Shown: in pieces, positions 1 to 13,164 of the stretch
Position numbering within the stretch: position 1 is the stretch's first letter
Layout of the letters: each line of letters starts with the position of its first letter
Source: Dermanyssus gallinae
Lineage: Eukaryota; Arthropoda; Arachnida; Mesostigmata; Dermanyssidae
DNA: 64,000 nucleotides
Assembly: GCA_003439945.1 (NCBI GenBank)
Contig: QVRM01002429.1
Coordinates: forward strand, 186,001 to 250,000
Direction: 5' to 3'
Notes under the pieces: generated by a model
Seen by the model: only the letters and a program-made list of their open reading frames with translations
What the model was told of the DNA's origin: nothing
The model's database searches: none
Program-made: the position numbers and the translations under genes

Positions 1-1700
1 AATCGACATATAAGGCTGTACAGAGCTGCGGCGGAGCCTGCTGCATAGAATATTCTTAGGCGTGAGACAGCACTCAAAAGTTGCCCGGTTGATTTAGCAA
101 AGTTGGTGTCTTATGTTCGAGCCCTAATTGCCTTTAGTGTTATAACATGCCTCAACGATGGCGTGGGACTCCCTTACTTATGAAACGAACATAAAAACAG
201 CGCACATACTTTGCTTCTTCGAGTAAAACTTTTTATTAAGTACCCCTTGAGGGACCGAGGTCTGACTGAACTGCACACGTAAGGTTACTTCCAAAGAAAT
301 GGGTAACTCCGCTAAAACGTACATACAAGATACATTCAAGTCTGTTTTCCAAACAGATATATTTCTTCTAGAGTTTCGAGGGATGGCAGCCCCCGCTACA
401 GCACGGCTTCCAACCAGGCCGTCAACGATGACAGTTTACTTTAAAGAGATTGAAGTGTCTCCTGTAAGGAAGTATAGTAATTATTTGTGTGTATGCCAAC
501 TCAATTAGATAGTACAGGTACACTGCTATTTTCTGTGCTGGTCGCCGATTCTCCTGGGATTACCAAAGAACTTACAGTCGATAATATGATTTATACCCGT
601 AATTAGGCTTTCTTCAGCAGAATTCGGTATAATCTTCTGGTGACCGCTGCCAAGGACCAATCTTCTAGTAAATGCTGTCCGAAGGACGCCTTGCAAGTTA
701 ATCTTTTTCACCTCCGTACGTGTAAGCGGCCGAGTTTCCAATAATCAACTCTTAACTATTTGTTAGACTTATTAGCACGCCGCCTTGACACTTCTAGCTT
801 GCAATCTAACTAAATATCCTAAAACAACAATTGTTTTGAATCTCCCAAATAAAAAGAAAAAGTATTAAAAACTATTCAACCACTAAAGTAAGCGACACCT
901 CATGAGTATGCTCAACAAAAACGTTTCTATCTTTTCGGCCTACCACTTTATGACATAACTAAGTTATATAATTTTGAATTAACAGATTTCGTATGTTCTT
1001 ACGAAGGCATGAATAAAATAGAAACAATCTGCTTTGCACTTGCAATTAGTTAGGTCGATAGGAAACGCATTATCTGGAAAATGTATCCTTTCTGAGTTTG
1101 ATTAACTAAAATACAAGTAAATAATACAATAAAGCACCTAGAGCAGCCGCTAACTCTATATCTATTGACACAGATGGCAATGGGCTCGGCGACGGCTCGT
1201 GTTCAATCCGAACCAGCATGTCAATCTGGCCTTTTTTACTTTTTCGACCGGACCGCCAGACAATGACCGTACGCACCGTTTGCAATGCGCCCATTTAGTC
1301 TGCGTAATGCTGCCGAGGACTGGGATCATCATTTACGTTTGCATGAACAGCAAGGCACCCGCCGCTTTTCCTTGCGCCAATCGCTTTAGCACATGACGTC
1401 TAGAGACAAACAGTTTGGATCTGGCGTCCTATACAATCCCAAGGGCCGGCGTCTTGGCCGTATGAATTTCTATGACGTGTCCCACGACACACAACGCTCA
1501 AATGGCTGCTTGTCAGACAATCTTTTCTTGCTTTCTATCGCGGTGTCTACATGTATAAGTTATGTTTCTAGCTTTATGTATGCAAGAGTTATGCCCGTAA
1601 AACCGTTGTATCCGAGACCCCGAGATTATTGGATGGCACTCGTTGATCGTTACGTCTGCTTGACAACGTTTATATACTCATAGGGCCCTGGGATCTTCGA
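1..1700. other. Left-edge stretch with no recognisable gene
   Basis: I see no conserved domain, long open frame or repeat array here. Short open frames occur on both strands but have no recognisable motifs. The first 200 bases read on the + strand as an arginine/alanine-rich peptide with stops, which might be the tail of a decayed retroelement cut by the window edge, but nothing diagnostic is left. Confidence 0.4.
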
Positions 1701-4700
1701 GACCGATCTTAAGACACTTATTACAACATCCATGCACCCTGCTTTTTCCAATCATGGCTGACTATAGTCCACTACTCACGCTTCACCTTATCAAGGTGAA
1801 CGTTTTGAATTTTAGAGAACTTAATTACTAAATTCCTGTTCGTTCTGCTTTTTAAACTCTGAAAACCAGAGTAGCCGATCCAGGCCTTCAACATACTATC
1901 TCCCGAATGCAAGGCATTAGCTTCGCTACAGGATAGATTCATTATTTGCTTGTCATATACGAGTATCTCTCGTATATCTAATACACATGTTTTTTTAATC
2001 CAGGAGCGTTTAGACCGGCATCGCAAACAAGCATGTTGAGATATCTAAAGTTTCCCCAACAGTTCATAATGCAACACGGTCGCTGACTCAAAACGGTACG
2101 GTTTATCATCCATTCTTAATTACCATTGAAAAAGCTTATTACTTCCCTCTGAACCCCTTCATATTTCCCTTATAAGCCCAACCTTTGTGTATTGGGACGT
2201 TTGCAAATGTCAGCTCTGACACAAACATTGCTTTCTAAGCGCTCTTTAAAACTACATATCTATAAAACCCCCATAAACGGTTACATCGTACCAAACTTTT
2301 TCTGTCTGCTCTTCTTACTGGTTACATTTTTTTTTATTCTTCCGCTCTTTCGTCGACTATATAGTCACTTCTAAATGTTTATGTTGATCTATATACTACT
2401 CCTTTCCCTGTAATAAAAAAATACTAATCTAGCGCTCTTAGTTTCGTTAAACACTATTTTTGATTCATCTGCCTGCCCGTATCAAGCACCTCTACTATGA
2501 ACTTATAAACCCCTTGCCAAAGTTACTATATCATCTGCAAAAAGCAAGAAAGGGATTCTGATTAATATCCCCCCTCCCCTGCCACCCCGACCATGCGCTA
2601 CTAACATTTCTCGCGATTCCTGCTATATATATTAGAAACACAACTGATGATAAAGATTACCCCTGCTTTACCCCGTTAGCAACAGCATATTGACTTGATT
2701 GTTCTTTCGTTTGTTCCACGTTCTGTTCGTACTGTGTTTTACCTGCAAATATTTGCTAGTAACGCTATCTAGCTTGCATCAAATCCTCCTTCCCCCATAG
2801 ACTTAAAAAGAATACTTCTATGTTCTATATTACTAGCTTCTTTAGATAAGGCAGGCCAGCCCTGTGTGCAATGATTAAAAACCTTAAACACATAATTTAT
2901 ATATGTTTTGCTAACTCAGTTACTCTCTTTAATGTTATCCCATCTGACCCACATGCCATCTTCGTTTTCATTATCCCAATAACACGTTTTATTTTCTCTA
3001 CACCTGTGATTATATCCGTATTCCTTCGCAATTTCTTTCCTAATTCCACTAGTAAAGAAAGAATGCCTCTACAGCCGCATCTATCTCTTCTTTAGTGTAT
3101 TTGCTCTTGATCAAGGTTCGCCATGCTTCGTCCCTCATTAATTACATGTCGCCAGAATTAACTAATTTGTTGTCCCCGCGGATCTACTACTAAATTCTTG
3201 TTCGTTCTGCTTTTTATTCCTTCGTGCACCAAATGTTATTTGTCTGCTTGTATTTTAGCCAGTATTTCTCCTATCTAGCCGGGTTCCTAAGTGACACCCT
3301 CCTATGCGTCCTGCTTTATTGTTTCGTTTAAAATTGCCTCTTTATTTTTCTCTTTTCATTATCCTTCTCGTTCCCTTTAACTCTACTAAATATTTGATAA
3401 CATCTTAAATTAGTTCTGTATTATTTTATGCGTTTAGTCTAGATGCAGTCTTACGGTGTCCCCTTACAGCTGTTTACTTTAATATACCTTACATGCCGAC
3501 ATCAGTTTATCTATCTGCGTCCTATCTTCTTTAAGCTTATTAGTAGGTATTTCCGACCCTGTAAGTTTCGTCTAGGTATCATTCCTGCCAATATTCCATT
3601 CTATTCCTCCATTTGTAACCATCTGCCCTACACATTTCCTCTTAACCATCTTGTAGTCCATACATGTCTTCCTACTTATACGCATATTTTCTGGCTACTT
3701 TATTATCTACATTAAGGCGATTGCTTAAAATCTTTCGTATGTATCTACTTTAGTTTTATTTATATTGCAGCTTGCGGGTGCTGATATTATAGACCGCTTC
3801 TATGATATCAAAATTAAGGATCGTAGAAGCTAAATAATGGTTTTACCGAAATGCATTCAGGACTTAAAGGAACCAGTAATCTGTTTGCTTAGCGCCAGAT
3901 AATTGCACAACAGAACGGCTTTGCAGGATTCACTGCATCCCAGCGTTCTCTCTTCTATTTAGTAGTTAAAGGCTTTCTACGGTTCCTTTCTAAATTAAGT
4001 GTCTAGCTCTAAAATAGCATTTCCTCCTCTCTAAAAAAAATAAATAAAAATAAATAAAAAAATGCAAGCCTTAATTTCTTCAAGATACATAGCTGCCTTT
4101 ATAACTATTTGCTCTGTTACTCAGCGTACATTATTTATCCTCCTCTCGTGTATTAATCGATGCTCTGTATTCCCACTTAAGCCCTTCACTATCGACTACC
4201 ACTAGGTTCTTTATTTTCACTCTCGCCACTGCCCTACATCTTATGTCTTTTTTTAACAAATTTACTCACTCCCTAAACCTATTTACTTCTGTATTTTTTT
4301 CATACCATTTTAAGCCATGAAGCCCTGATGGATCTCTTTCTGGCTGTTTCACATATATTTTGACCCACAAGGCTGCCAATGGCCAACTACCAGTTCATAT
4401 GCAATGCTACCTGCAGCTCCGATACTCTTTGTTGCGTTGTTTCTCTCTGGGTTTACGTTACGCGAGTATCGCAATCTCTGTTCAAATATCGGTCTCCCTA
4501 TCGTGCCGTTGTTGCCTATAGCCCATTGTAGGCTGTTCGGCTATCTGAGCATCTGCCTCATGACAGTGAACAACATCCGGAGCCATGTCCTGAATGCACT
4601 CCAGTAAAAAATATTCGAAGTTAGCTGCCCGCACAACGGGAATCATGTTCATGTTTACTGCCCTGCACGGTATCCTATAATGTCATCCTCTTTTAAATCA

Positions 4701-5420
4701 GCTCTCTTGCGCAATACAGCATGCCGTCAACTTTATGTTATACTCAGTGTAAAGCTCAACTATTTATTTACTGATTCATTAGCCCCACTAACCGTTTCGA
4801 TTTCACTGATCTCAATATTTATCTGCATTACGTGAAATACCGACCACTCATTTATAATATCACATGCACCCAGATCTTCCTTAATCATTCATGTCCACAA
4901 GAACCTTTGACGCTCCCTCTTTCTACAATAATTGTCACCGCTAATGTGCATTCCGAAATAACCCTCTTCAATTATTCTTCCACTCTCAATATATTCGAGT
5001 CACCAGCAATTGCCACGGTTTCTCGGGCTGACTGATAGTAGCGCATAACACTGTAATTGTGTTGCTCTTCTGTCTCTAGCTGTTGCTGTTGCTGCTGTTA
5101 AGCTGTTAAATGTACGCTTTCTCGTTCCGCGCAGCAACAACAGCATCTTGTTGCAGTGCATTTTGCTGGCCTCCGCGCATTGTTTCATCCTCGCCCTTGT
5201 TATCGTCGTCAGAAGCGTGTTCGTCATTTCGGCTTAGTGTCAGATCCACCATCTTCTCCACAGGTAGTCTCGTCTCTCGCTCCCGAATCTACGTTTTAAT
5301 CTGTTCCACAACCAGCAGCAGCTGTCACTCTTTCATGTGCCCTGACCATCTTCTCGGCGCTAACACTGTTCTCTCCAGCAGCAGCAGCAGCAACAGCAAC
5401 AACTGATTAGATGACGCCGC
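1700..5420 (-). mobile_element. Old degenerate LINE with ORF1 esterase and RT remnants
   Basis: The minus strand carries a decayed non-LTR retrotransposon. Reading from high to low coordinates, 5410-5100 encodes a charged, coiled-coil-like stretch ending in a Gln/Ala-rich segment. Next, near 5030-4990, comes VAIAGDSN, which resembles block I (GDS) of the SGNH esterase found in many LINE ORF1 proteins. Far downstream, 2677-2645 reads NGVKQG-stop-SLSSVVFLIYI, and 2566-2523 reads RIPFLLFADDIVTLAR; these are the RT glycine/QG motif and the F-A-D-D active site. The + strand looks pyrimidine-rich because the coding strand is purine-rich. Stops and frameshifts are everywhere. Motif order and style resemble element C at 51090-59560, so it may be an old copy of a related family. 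The outer limits are approximate. Confidence 0.6.
2400..2700 (-). pseudogene. Reverse transcriptase core remnant (FADD)
   Basis: This is the most clearly coding part of the surrounding minus-strand LINE. The GVKQG motif, followed by SLSSVVFLIYIAG, is interrupted by one in-frame stop. A short low-complexity spacer then leads to LLFADDIVTLARG, the catalytic palm motif with both aspartates kept. The spacing between the QG motif and the ADD motif is normal for LINE reverse transcriptases. Downstream the frame breaks within about 20 codons. It cannot encode a working enzyme. Confidence 0.65.
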
Positions 5421-6140
5421 TGGCGTTTATCTAATCTTTTCTCGATGCTGTCTCGATGCCGTTCGATTTACTCTATTTAACCATTATTGCCTTTCTATTT
5501 TTTTCTTCTCAAAGGCGGCATCAGTTAACAAAAACGACAAGATTCAAAACATATGTTTGATCATCTTGAGTCTTTTTTGTACATCCGGCATGTGCTTCTC
5601 TCACTGGGTTTGCAAAGAGTTGGCGATACCGCACCATTTCTCCGCGTCTGTACTCGCTTTGGCCATTCGCGCTCATTGAGACGCGAATATAAAGCACAAC
5701 CTCATGCAACAGCCAAATAGCGGGTCACGCTCTCCACACAGCTAACCGGCGCCCGGTTGTTATCTGCGGTGAATGTGCCGTATACAGGGTACAAAACGCC
5801 AGCAAATAACATGCAAGACACGGCGTTTAGACGTTACACATGGAAATAGAGCAAGTCTAATGCCAAGCAACACAGTAGAGAACATCACACCACGGGAAAA
5901 CTCCCTACCTACAGCCCGTATAGCCCACATGGCCACCACAAGACCAAAGCACCCACCACAGATCTACTCAAAAAGCTCGCCCACGAGGCAAGGGCAGCGG
6001 AACGTAAGCTGCGAAAAACTACATGCATCGATTTCACAGAAACCTAGCCTGTACAAACGGGCAGTGGATCTGTCTCTATCTTGTTGAACACTAACGAAGA
6101 AACTGAGAATAGTTGAATAGAACTGCATGGACCCTAATCC
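5421..6140. other. Unassigned stretch between LINE remnants
   Basis: No motif could be recognised. A Pro/Thr/Arg-rich open frame on the + strand around 5773-6087 could be gag-like ORF1 debris belonging to the R1-like remnant that follows, but it lacks zinc knuckles or any other diagnostic feature. Confidence 0.3.
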
Positions 6141-6144
6141 TCTC

Positions 6145-6188
6145 AAGTCTCCGTGGGTACTAAGTACTCTTAGTTCCCGCGGAGACTT
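6145..6188. repeat. 20-bp inverted repeat with 4-base loop
   Basis: Positions 6145-6164 and 6169-6188 are reverse complements with two mismatches, separated by TACT. The arms begin AAGTCTCCG and end CGGAGACTT. It would form a stable hairpin. No role is visible. Confidence 0.8.
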
Positions 6189-6199
6189 AGTGCTACGCG

Positions 6200-8450
6200 G
6201 CGCATGACATAACATGAGCCGCCCTGTTAGAGGCGTGCCAGTATGTCACAACAGCCGACTAGATGTCATGAAGATTATCATGGCGGAAGACAATTGCGTG
6301 GTTATAAGGAGTTGGAGGGTCAACCTGATCGTCATATATGTAGATTTCACAGTGGTAGAAAATATGTTTGAGCTTAAAGAGAAACTGATGAGATGCGTTT
6401 AAAGATTTGTAGAGCGACAGGGAATATGGCGACGGTGCACCTGAAAATGCAGCCATGCCAACGTCTATGATCAGCAGGCAAAGTAGTTGACCCACCTTAG
6501 AATTGAAATGAGGTTATAGGCAACATTAAGGTAATTCTATCGACAAGTACTATGGCAACCCAAACAACGAAACAAGCACATATAGGAGTTACGACTGCTC
6601 CAAACAACGTAGCAGAAATCGTACATCTGGCTTCGCAATACCTCATAGATAAGGTCGCCATAACGTATAGAAAACGAGCAACTCTACGCCCACCTCCGAA
6701 CCCTCCTCAGTACCTTAATGACACGATCCTAAGGACTCTGTCGATATGCAGTGGGTAGGTCGGAGGAGTACATGCATTAAGGAGCTAATTTAAAGGAAAA
6801 CTTTCCGTGCCGGAAGCGGCAGACGCAAAGCGCTCGAACCGGCTAATGTGTGCAACGTGCACCTGCAGCAAGCATCTCCGTCAAAAGATGCCTTCATACC
6901 GGAGACTACCAACGAGGAGACAGTACTTCATGTCCCTCACTTTAAATAGCAAAGATTCACGGACTAAATCGGCGCATTCGTTTCTAATTTCCTCAAACGA
7001 CATCGCCAAGAAGGGTTATGCGTACAAATGGCTACGGAGCTTTCTAAAATTCTCATCACAGACATTGGGCAGGTATTGGAATGAAACTATCCATTCCTGG
7101 ACAGTTTATTTGTGGACCTATTGCGTATGGTATCGCCAAAGCTAGCAAGATTAATAAAGTAACTCTTGAAGCCTATCCTGACGGAGAGAATGCATTCGAA
7201 CTCGGCGCCAATAGCAGAATCAGTTGATCGAGGAGATCGAAACAGACGTGCGGGGGAAGCCCTGCGAAATTGTAATGGGCTTACTGGGTATAACGAAAGC
7301 ACCGAGTCCCAATAGATCTGACAGAAGCCATTCTGCTCGTCTTTTTCGGCGGAGACTCGATTGAGCTGGGAATCACGAAGATATTTCACCTGTAACATTT
7401 AAGGACGTCCATCGAGCAGCTGAAAGAATGTCAAAATGCACGGTCCAAGGATCCGAGAGCATGTCTTTAAATACGATTAAGCGTCTAATAAAGGACCCCC
7501 AGCGAGGCCTTTAAAACAATTCTAGGCTTACTACTGGCTTACTACTGAGAAATGAACGACTTCCACAATATTAGAGAGGGCATCATGTTGCGCTTGTAGT
7601 TGTTAAACCTGCGGGCTACCTTAATGACGAAGACGAGGAAAAGAAAGTCGCGTTCTTAGAGGGGCATTATAGGTTCCGTACAGGAGAGTCAAACTTCAGG
7701 CCATCAGCGAGATACTTACAAAGGCGAAAGAGAAGAGGAATAAAAGCCCCTGAGCACATAAAATTTGCCCTAATGCACTGCTGGGCGTAGAGAATGAGTG
7801 TAACAGCGCAAACTGGGGTGTCTAAGCGAAATCGGAGTTACGACGGCAGGAAGTACGCGATAACTGCAAGTGTACCACAAGGTTCGGCACTTGAACCTAC
7901 GCCGTGGAACCTAGCATGCGACAGCGTGGTAGAGATCAGCAGACCTCGCGGAGTTGAGTTCGTCCCCTATGCCGAAGTTCCGGCAATCTCATCATCGCAA
8001 GAAACGCAGAGCTGTTAAAGGACCGAGCAAACGATGCCTTGAAGGGGGTCAATCAACGGATGAAGTCCCACCACCTTATGTTAGCAGTAGAGAAAAGCAA
8101 GGCTCTTTTGCTTACTAGAAAAACACTACCGATAACTGGATTTCCGTATAAAAATTACATGTTCCAGATAAACAAGCAGGCCAAATACTTGGATCTAATA
8201 CTCGACAGAAACTTGAGTCGTAACCTACGAAACACACACGGTGCACTGGCCATTACCCGATAGAAGAAAACATATTGATAAACCGGGATTAGGCACTTAG
8301 AAAAGACTAAGAGAGAAGAGCTAAAATGCTGGATGCACTAAACGGTACGAGAGACGCCTGGCTTGTGGACGAGGTCAATAATCCCAGGTTTCATAAAAAG
8401 GTACTAATGCGAGTCCGCGGAAGCTACTTAGTTCCTACCTCTAGTTCTAA
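6200..8450 (+). mobile_element. R1-like LINE remnant
   Basis: This is a decayed non-LTR element on the + strand. Around 7390-7500 the translation FKDVHRAAERMSK resembles the helix before the RT fingers. At about 7868-7980, ASVPQGSALEPTPWNL, followed by SRPRGVEFVPYAE, matches the R1/I-group motif usually written GVPQGS-LGP-LWN, then PRGV and the catalytic box. The ADD aspartates have been lost here (YAE). At 8039-8263, LAVEKSKALLLTRK followed by KYLDLILDRNLS corresponds to the EKTEALL and KYLGVWLD motifs after the palm. Frames shift repeatedly and the protein is not reconstructable. The 5' limit is a guess, and the endonuclease could not be identified with confidence. Confidence 0.55.
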
Positions 8451-8459
8451 CCGGCAGCT

Positions 8460-9900
8460 TTCAGACTTTTGTGGTGAAGATCGGGAAGACTGAGGTAGAC
8501 ATATGTGTGTTGGTAGTGATACCCATGCACTATGTACCTGGTGTATACGTGGCGATTATCACATGCAGAACCAGACCAAAGGTGTAAGGTATTGAAAACG
8601 TCGAAACCACCGACCTCCCGTCTGGCCTGTTTGACTTTAGCTTTCCACTTCAAAATAAAACATTCGTAAGGTACTGTACGTGCATTGTAAAAAATGTTTC
8701 CTATCAATACACACTGTCCTGCAATATTTGCAGACACAATAATCTATTTCGAAACAACTGCCTTTTAAGCATAAGCTTCGTTGGTACCCGTATATACTTA
8801 GGTCATTCTGGATCGCACAGATCTGTTACTTTGTAATCCTTCTTCCATGTGTTGCTATTGAATGGTTAACTGTTTGTAAATCTGGTCCTTGCAAAATACA
8901 AATTTCGTTCTTCTTGGTGTATCTTGCTTTATCGTGTCTTGTTCGAATTCCTGTTTGTTTTTAGTAAGTTTCTCTATGCAGCTGTACGACTAGCGCGTGT
9001 CATACGTTATTTGGGGGGCATAGCGTCCTCATTGTGTAGTCTGACTTAATTTACCGCTCGCGAAACACATTCGACGAAGTCGAACCACAGATCAAATTAC
9101 TTCCTCACCATTCTACTACGTAAGTCGTGGCGCAAATGTCCGTGAAATTATGTAATAAGAGTGGGAGCAGTCTAAGGCGAATAACCATATCTGATTATCC
9201 ACTAAGACAATGAAATACAACTATAGCTTTATCAAACGACCACTGATAAGATATAAGCCTGACCAGATCCTTAAAGACTCCAGCAAATTAATATTTACTG
9301 GCTCATGATTGTTTTCACTGTTGTTATATTTAGCACATGTGTATATTATTTCGGTGATTTCGATAACACGGTGCAAAGTATATAACTACAATCCTATGTA
9401 TTGGATGTTCTAGTCCGGCGCATACGGGCTATCAGCCCTACGAACTATGCGACCATAATGTTGTAATACACATATAAACTTAAAAATAAACTGCACTTTA
9501 AAATATTTAATTAAAGAAGGTTTAACTTCGTATTTAATTCGATCTCTGTGGAAGGTCTTAAGAGTATTGTTGCTGCTCTTTTTCATTGATATGTTTTGTA
9601 AACTGCAATTGGATAGTTATGGTAATCCCTAAATAGCACAAGTGGCTCAAATAATCGAGGAGTTGTTTTTCTATTTTAACGCTGTGGTCAGCGGCTGCAT
9701 ATTTTCCTCCTTTATTGAATCGAAGCACCTTGGTCTTAACAGTGGTTATAAGGAGCGAGTGGTCGTTACACCATTTTGCACAATCATTCAGATAGAACTA
9801 ATTATAATGCGCCCTGGGAACGCCCTGGGCACGCAATGCGGGAAAAAAGGTCTGTAAACCACGATTGTTAAGGCGAAACTTCGATAGATTCGAAGGTCTG
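8460..9900. other. No recognisable feature
   Basis: AT-rich sequence with frequent stops in all frames. I see no gene, RNA or repeat structure that I can support. Confidence 0.4.
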
Positions 9901-9916
9901 TGAATCCATTTGTAGA

Positions 9917-10132
9917 TCAGTTATAGAGAGCTTTTCCTCTTTTTTTTTCCGGTATACGACTGTGTTCGAGCACGCGTGCGTTGAACAGTGCTGCTGATAC
10001 TGAAGTCAAAACCATGGCTGCGTTCTTGAGGTGCTCGTAGACGATAAGATCCGGACTGGACGTTTTCCCGTTTACCCGCAAGATGACCTGCTGCCGCAGT
10101 AAGCTGGTAAAGTGGCGTAAGCAATTATTCAC
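9917..10132 (-). pseudogene. LINE reverse transcriptase finger-domain fragment
   Basis: A minus-strand frame encodes GKTSSPDLIVYEHLKNAA, followed by a leucine-rich helix, ALFNARVLEHSRIPEKKR. This fits the conserved RT fingers pattern GKAPGPDGI-x-E-x-LK, then LFN, then IP-x-x-W. The usual Gly-Pro-Asp is eroded to Ser-Pro-Asp, and the IP-x-x-W tryptophan is lysine. Nothing of the palm domain follows before the (TA)n tract on the other side, so this is an isolated fragment. Clade cannot be decided from such a short piece. Confidence 0.6.
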
Positions 10133-10334
10133 CAGCTTATTGCAGGTACTGGTTTGGTAGACAGGGCCATTTTAAAAGAAGAATACATCGCTTTGAGATA
10201 TGCTCTTGTACTTTTTGTTCCATCTGCTTTATTACGAATTCAAGCTTTTCGACATTCTTCATATATTAAGTGTAGCCGTTAGTGTTGCCTTCGTTAGTCA
10301 ATTTCAATTTCCTCAATTTCCTACAGTCAACAAC

Positions 10335-10337
<3 letters not shown>

Positions 10338-10417
<80 letters not shown>
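10338..10417. repeat. (TA)n microsatellite
   Basis: About 80 bases of almost pure TA with one TAT interruption near 10393. A 57-bp flank starting about 25 bases to its right (10443-10499) is shared with the (TA)n locus at 13169-13219. Confidence 0.95.
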
Positions 10418-10442
10418 GTGTAAACTAAAGAAGATTGATGTT

Positions 10443-10499
10443 GGTTATATTAAGGATGCAAGTGGAGCGACAATTGTCTCCTGAGAAGGTATGCACTGT
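10443..10499 (+). repeat. Shared flank of (TA)n loci, copy 1
   Basis: This segment aligns by eye with 13222-13279. Both contain CGACAATTGTCT or a one-base variant, followed about 15 bases later by TGCACTG. Both lie just to the right of a long TA tract. They are probably two copies of one dispersed element that carries the TA tract, rather than two independent microsatellites. Confidence 0.6.
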
Positions 10500-10579
10500 A
10501 TGCCGTTATACATATATACATATATGTATATGCGACTAATGTAAGCACCCGTAGACTAGCGTTCTTGTCATTAGCAGCT

Positions 10580-12260
10580 TAGAGTGGCAAGAGTAGCTTA
10601 CGATTGTTGTTGTTGCTGATAGTTTTTGTTTGACATTCTAAAGCAGGTGTTTGTACTACCACTAGGCTCTGGTTGTCATTATCGGTAAGCGTTCGCTGTT
10701 GGCAAGTTCTAGTCATTATTGTTGTCGCCTTTAGGATGTCGTGACAGTTGCCTCTGTTGTTGTTCTTGACTTGGTCTTTGTGATATTTATCCTTATTGAA
10801 CATAGCGGTATTGCTGCGTTCGTTGTTACTATTTCTTGCCGACAAAGGTGGCAGTTGTAGGCTTGATGCCTTGGCTGCTTTTGTTCCGATAGCTCTGGAT
10901 ACTGGTTGTACTCGAGCCCACTGTTGTGGCGTAGACAAAGCCGCAGGAAGCGGTCTGCAGGGCTGCATGCGTCCCGGTGACGACGCTTCAAGCTGTTGGA
11001 GGGGCAACCGGGACACGCCGCGGGACAGACGGCGAAAAGAGAGACGAGAAGAAAGGGGAGCAAGCCGGTCGCCTCTTCCTTTGGTTTGCATAGTGGGGGA
11101 ACACAAAACGCTGTCATCCCAAAGGCGCTAACGAGCCTTATTGTAGCATTGTGGTATGCAGATGGCGACCAGACCACTGGCTGCCCCGCTTTGCGGCCGA
11201 TGATTGTGGCCGGTAGCATTGCTTGCTGCAGCCCAGCACAAACAGGGGAGTGAATAGTACTGGCATGGCCTGGCCAACACCAGTATTCCTACACTGCTCG
11301 ACGGCTTCAGCCAAGGGGTAGAATGCACTGGCTACTGGCTGCTACTGATGCTTGCGTAGGCGACGCTGTCCAGGGAGAAGCGGCCGACGGGAGCAGGCCT
11401 GGGTCGCTTTGCCCTACGAAGGTCCGGCTGCGGACGCGATCGGCCGGCATCTACAAGAGCATGGCGTTACTGGCGGCACAGCGGCGTCTTTTTTGCCCCT
11501 CGGCAATGCCGCTAACAGTGGCACCAGCACCAGCAGCATCGACAACAACAAGAGCAATAACAAACAAAACGACAACAACGGCAACAACAACTGCAACAAA
11601 AACAACAACGACTAACGGCAACAACAACAACATTAACAGCAGCACCAACAACAACACCAACACCAACACCAACAAAAACAACAACAACAACACCAACAAC
11701 AGTAGTAGGCGAGGCAACTGCTAATAGACGTAGGCGAAGATAAACGGCGGACACAAACTCGGCTGGCTACACCGCTAAGAGCCGATAAGGTGTCGACGCC
11801 ATAGTGAGAAAGAAAGAAACGCCCGCTCGTCACGGCCTGCATAGAGGCCAAACGCTACCACTACAGCCGCTGCTGCCGCGACAACATCGCCTTCTTCAGC
11901 GCGTGGTAGTAGAGCTGCTGATGCTGCTGCTGCTGCTGCCGCCTGTATTCCCATCATTATCAGCATCACCTTCAGTCAGCGGCGAAGGCGACGACGGCGC
12001 CAGAAGCAGCAACTCAGGGGCTGCAATTTTGTCTGTCCTGCGTGCAGCGTGGGCTTTGCCAGCGGCTAAAGTCGGCCGTCAGCCGAAGTTGCTGTTCATT
12101 AAGAATGTGCGCACAAGAGAAAGAAACACAACAGAGTCAATAGGGGAAAAAAACAGGACTTTCGTGTTAGAGCACGACTGGCCGTGCTCTAATGAGCTTA
12201 CATTTAACACAGAGAGCAATGGCACGTTGTACAATGGCCACCAGCCGTGGTAGGAGCTGT
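10580..12260. other. GC-rich, trinucleotide-repeat-rich island
   Basis: The region is richer in GC and CpG than its surroundings. It contains runs of GTT/TTG (10600-10820), a dense CAA/CAG/AAC tract (about 11520-11705) and a CTG run (about 11917-11945). Several overlapping open frames exist on both strands, but their translations are homopolymer-like (Asn, Thr, Leu, Val, Ala or Cys runs) and show no domain, so I do not call them genes. Long interrupted CAA/CAG tracts are common in 5' leaders and first exons of arthropod regulatory genes. A promoter or 5' exon is possible on either strand but is not shown. Confidence 0.45.
11520..11705 (+). repeat. Interrupted (CAA)n/(CAG)n tract
   Basis: About 185 bases are dominated by CAA, AAC and CAC triplets with scattered CAG and CGG. 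In the three forward frames this reads as Asn/Thr/Gln-rich low complexity. No conserved domain flanks it. Confidence 0.85.
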
Positions 12261-12269
12261 AGCAGAATT

Positions 12270-13164
12270 CGTGACGGGTACATTCACACATAGGCCGCGA
12301 AACCTGAAGGACGTTACACATGCGCCCGTTTGCACACACGCGTACACACACCGACTGAACACATTCTGAACACGACGACTTTAAGACGCCTCACAACGCC
12401 TGACGACGCCTTCACTAATGAAAGAGCCCAACATCAAAACAGTGCGTCGACGAGAGTCATTAACTGTCTCAAGTAAGCTTTTTGCCAGTATTTCGAATAG
12501 CAAAAAAATATGGCTTGAAGCGAACAAATCGTTTTTTGCCGGTTAATCATGGATCCGCGGATCCAGGTATATGTAAAATAATGCGCTCTAGTGTCTATTC
12601 GAGCCTAGCATCATCTAGATTTTGAATCTGTCTGCACTATATGCCTCACCTGTGCGGAATCGGGTTTACTCGTTACATCATTTACGTTGTACGCGCAGTT
12701 ACATACATTCGGTGCCGGTGCACGCATAGTTATATGCTGCCGAGCCAATTATGTTTGTCACCGTTAGTTTATTGTTGTTGGAAGGACGGTCTCTATCGCA
12801 TAGCAATATCTGTCTCTACAGAATGCTGGACTGCCTTGTGAAAACCATGCGATGCACCTAATTCATTATAGAACCCATGCATTGCATAATACGTCACTAC
12901 ATGGCGGTGTGTGCGGTTGCGTCTCCTACACACCTGGTTTTGCATTGTGCCTGTCGCGATAAATTCGGTAAAATTTCGCTTCCATTGAATGAGCTAGGTT
13001 ATCAATCTGATGTAGCACGTGTTCTTCTTTGGAAGCAATATTATGTCAATCTACAGGCCTCATTATGAGTCCCTTACTACATTTTTATTCGTAGTGATTT
13101 TTGGGAGATATACGAATATAACACATTGCTTTTTATTTAGTTGTCTCGACAAAAGACGTCTGCT

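Noticed and set aside
10504..10530. TATACATATATGTATA palindrome (also at about 40745) as a regulatory site
   Set aside because: Short alternating AT/TA palindromes arise easily by chance in this composition.
10579..11851. Overlapping open frames up to 175 codons in the CAA/CAG-rich region
   Set aside because: Translations are homopolymer-like in several frames on both strands, as expected from repeat composition; no domain is seen.
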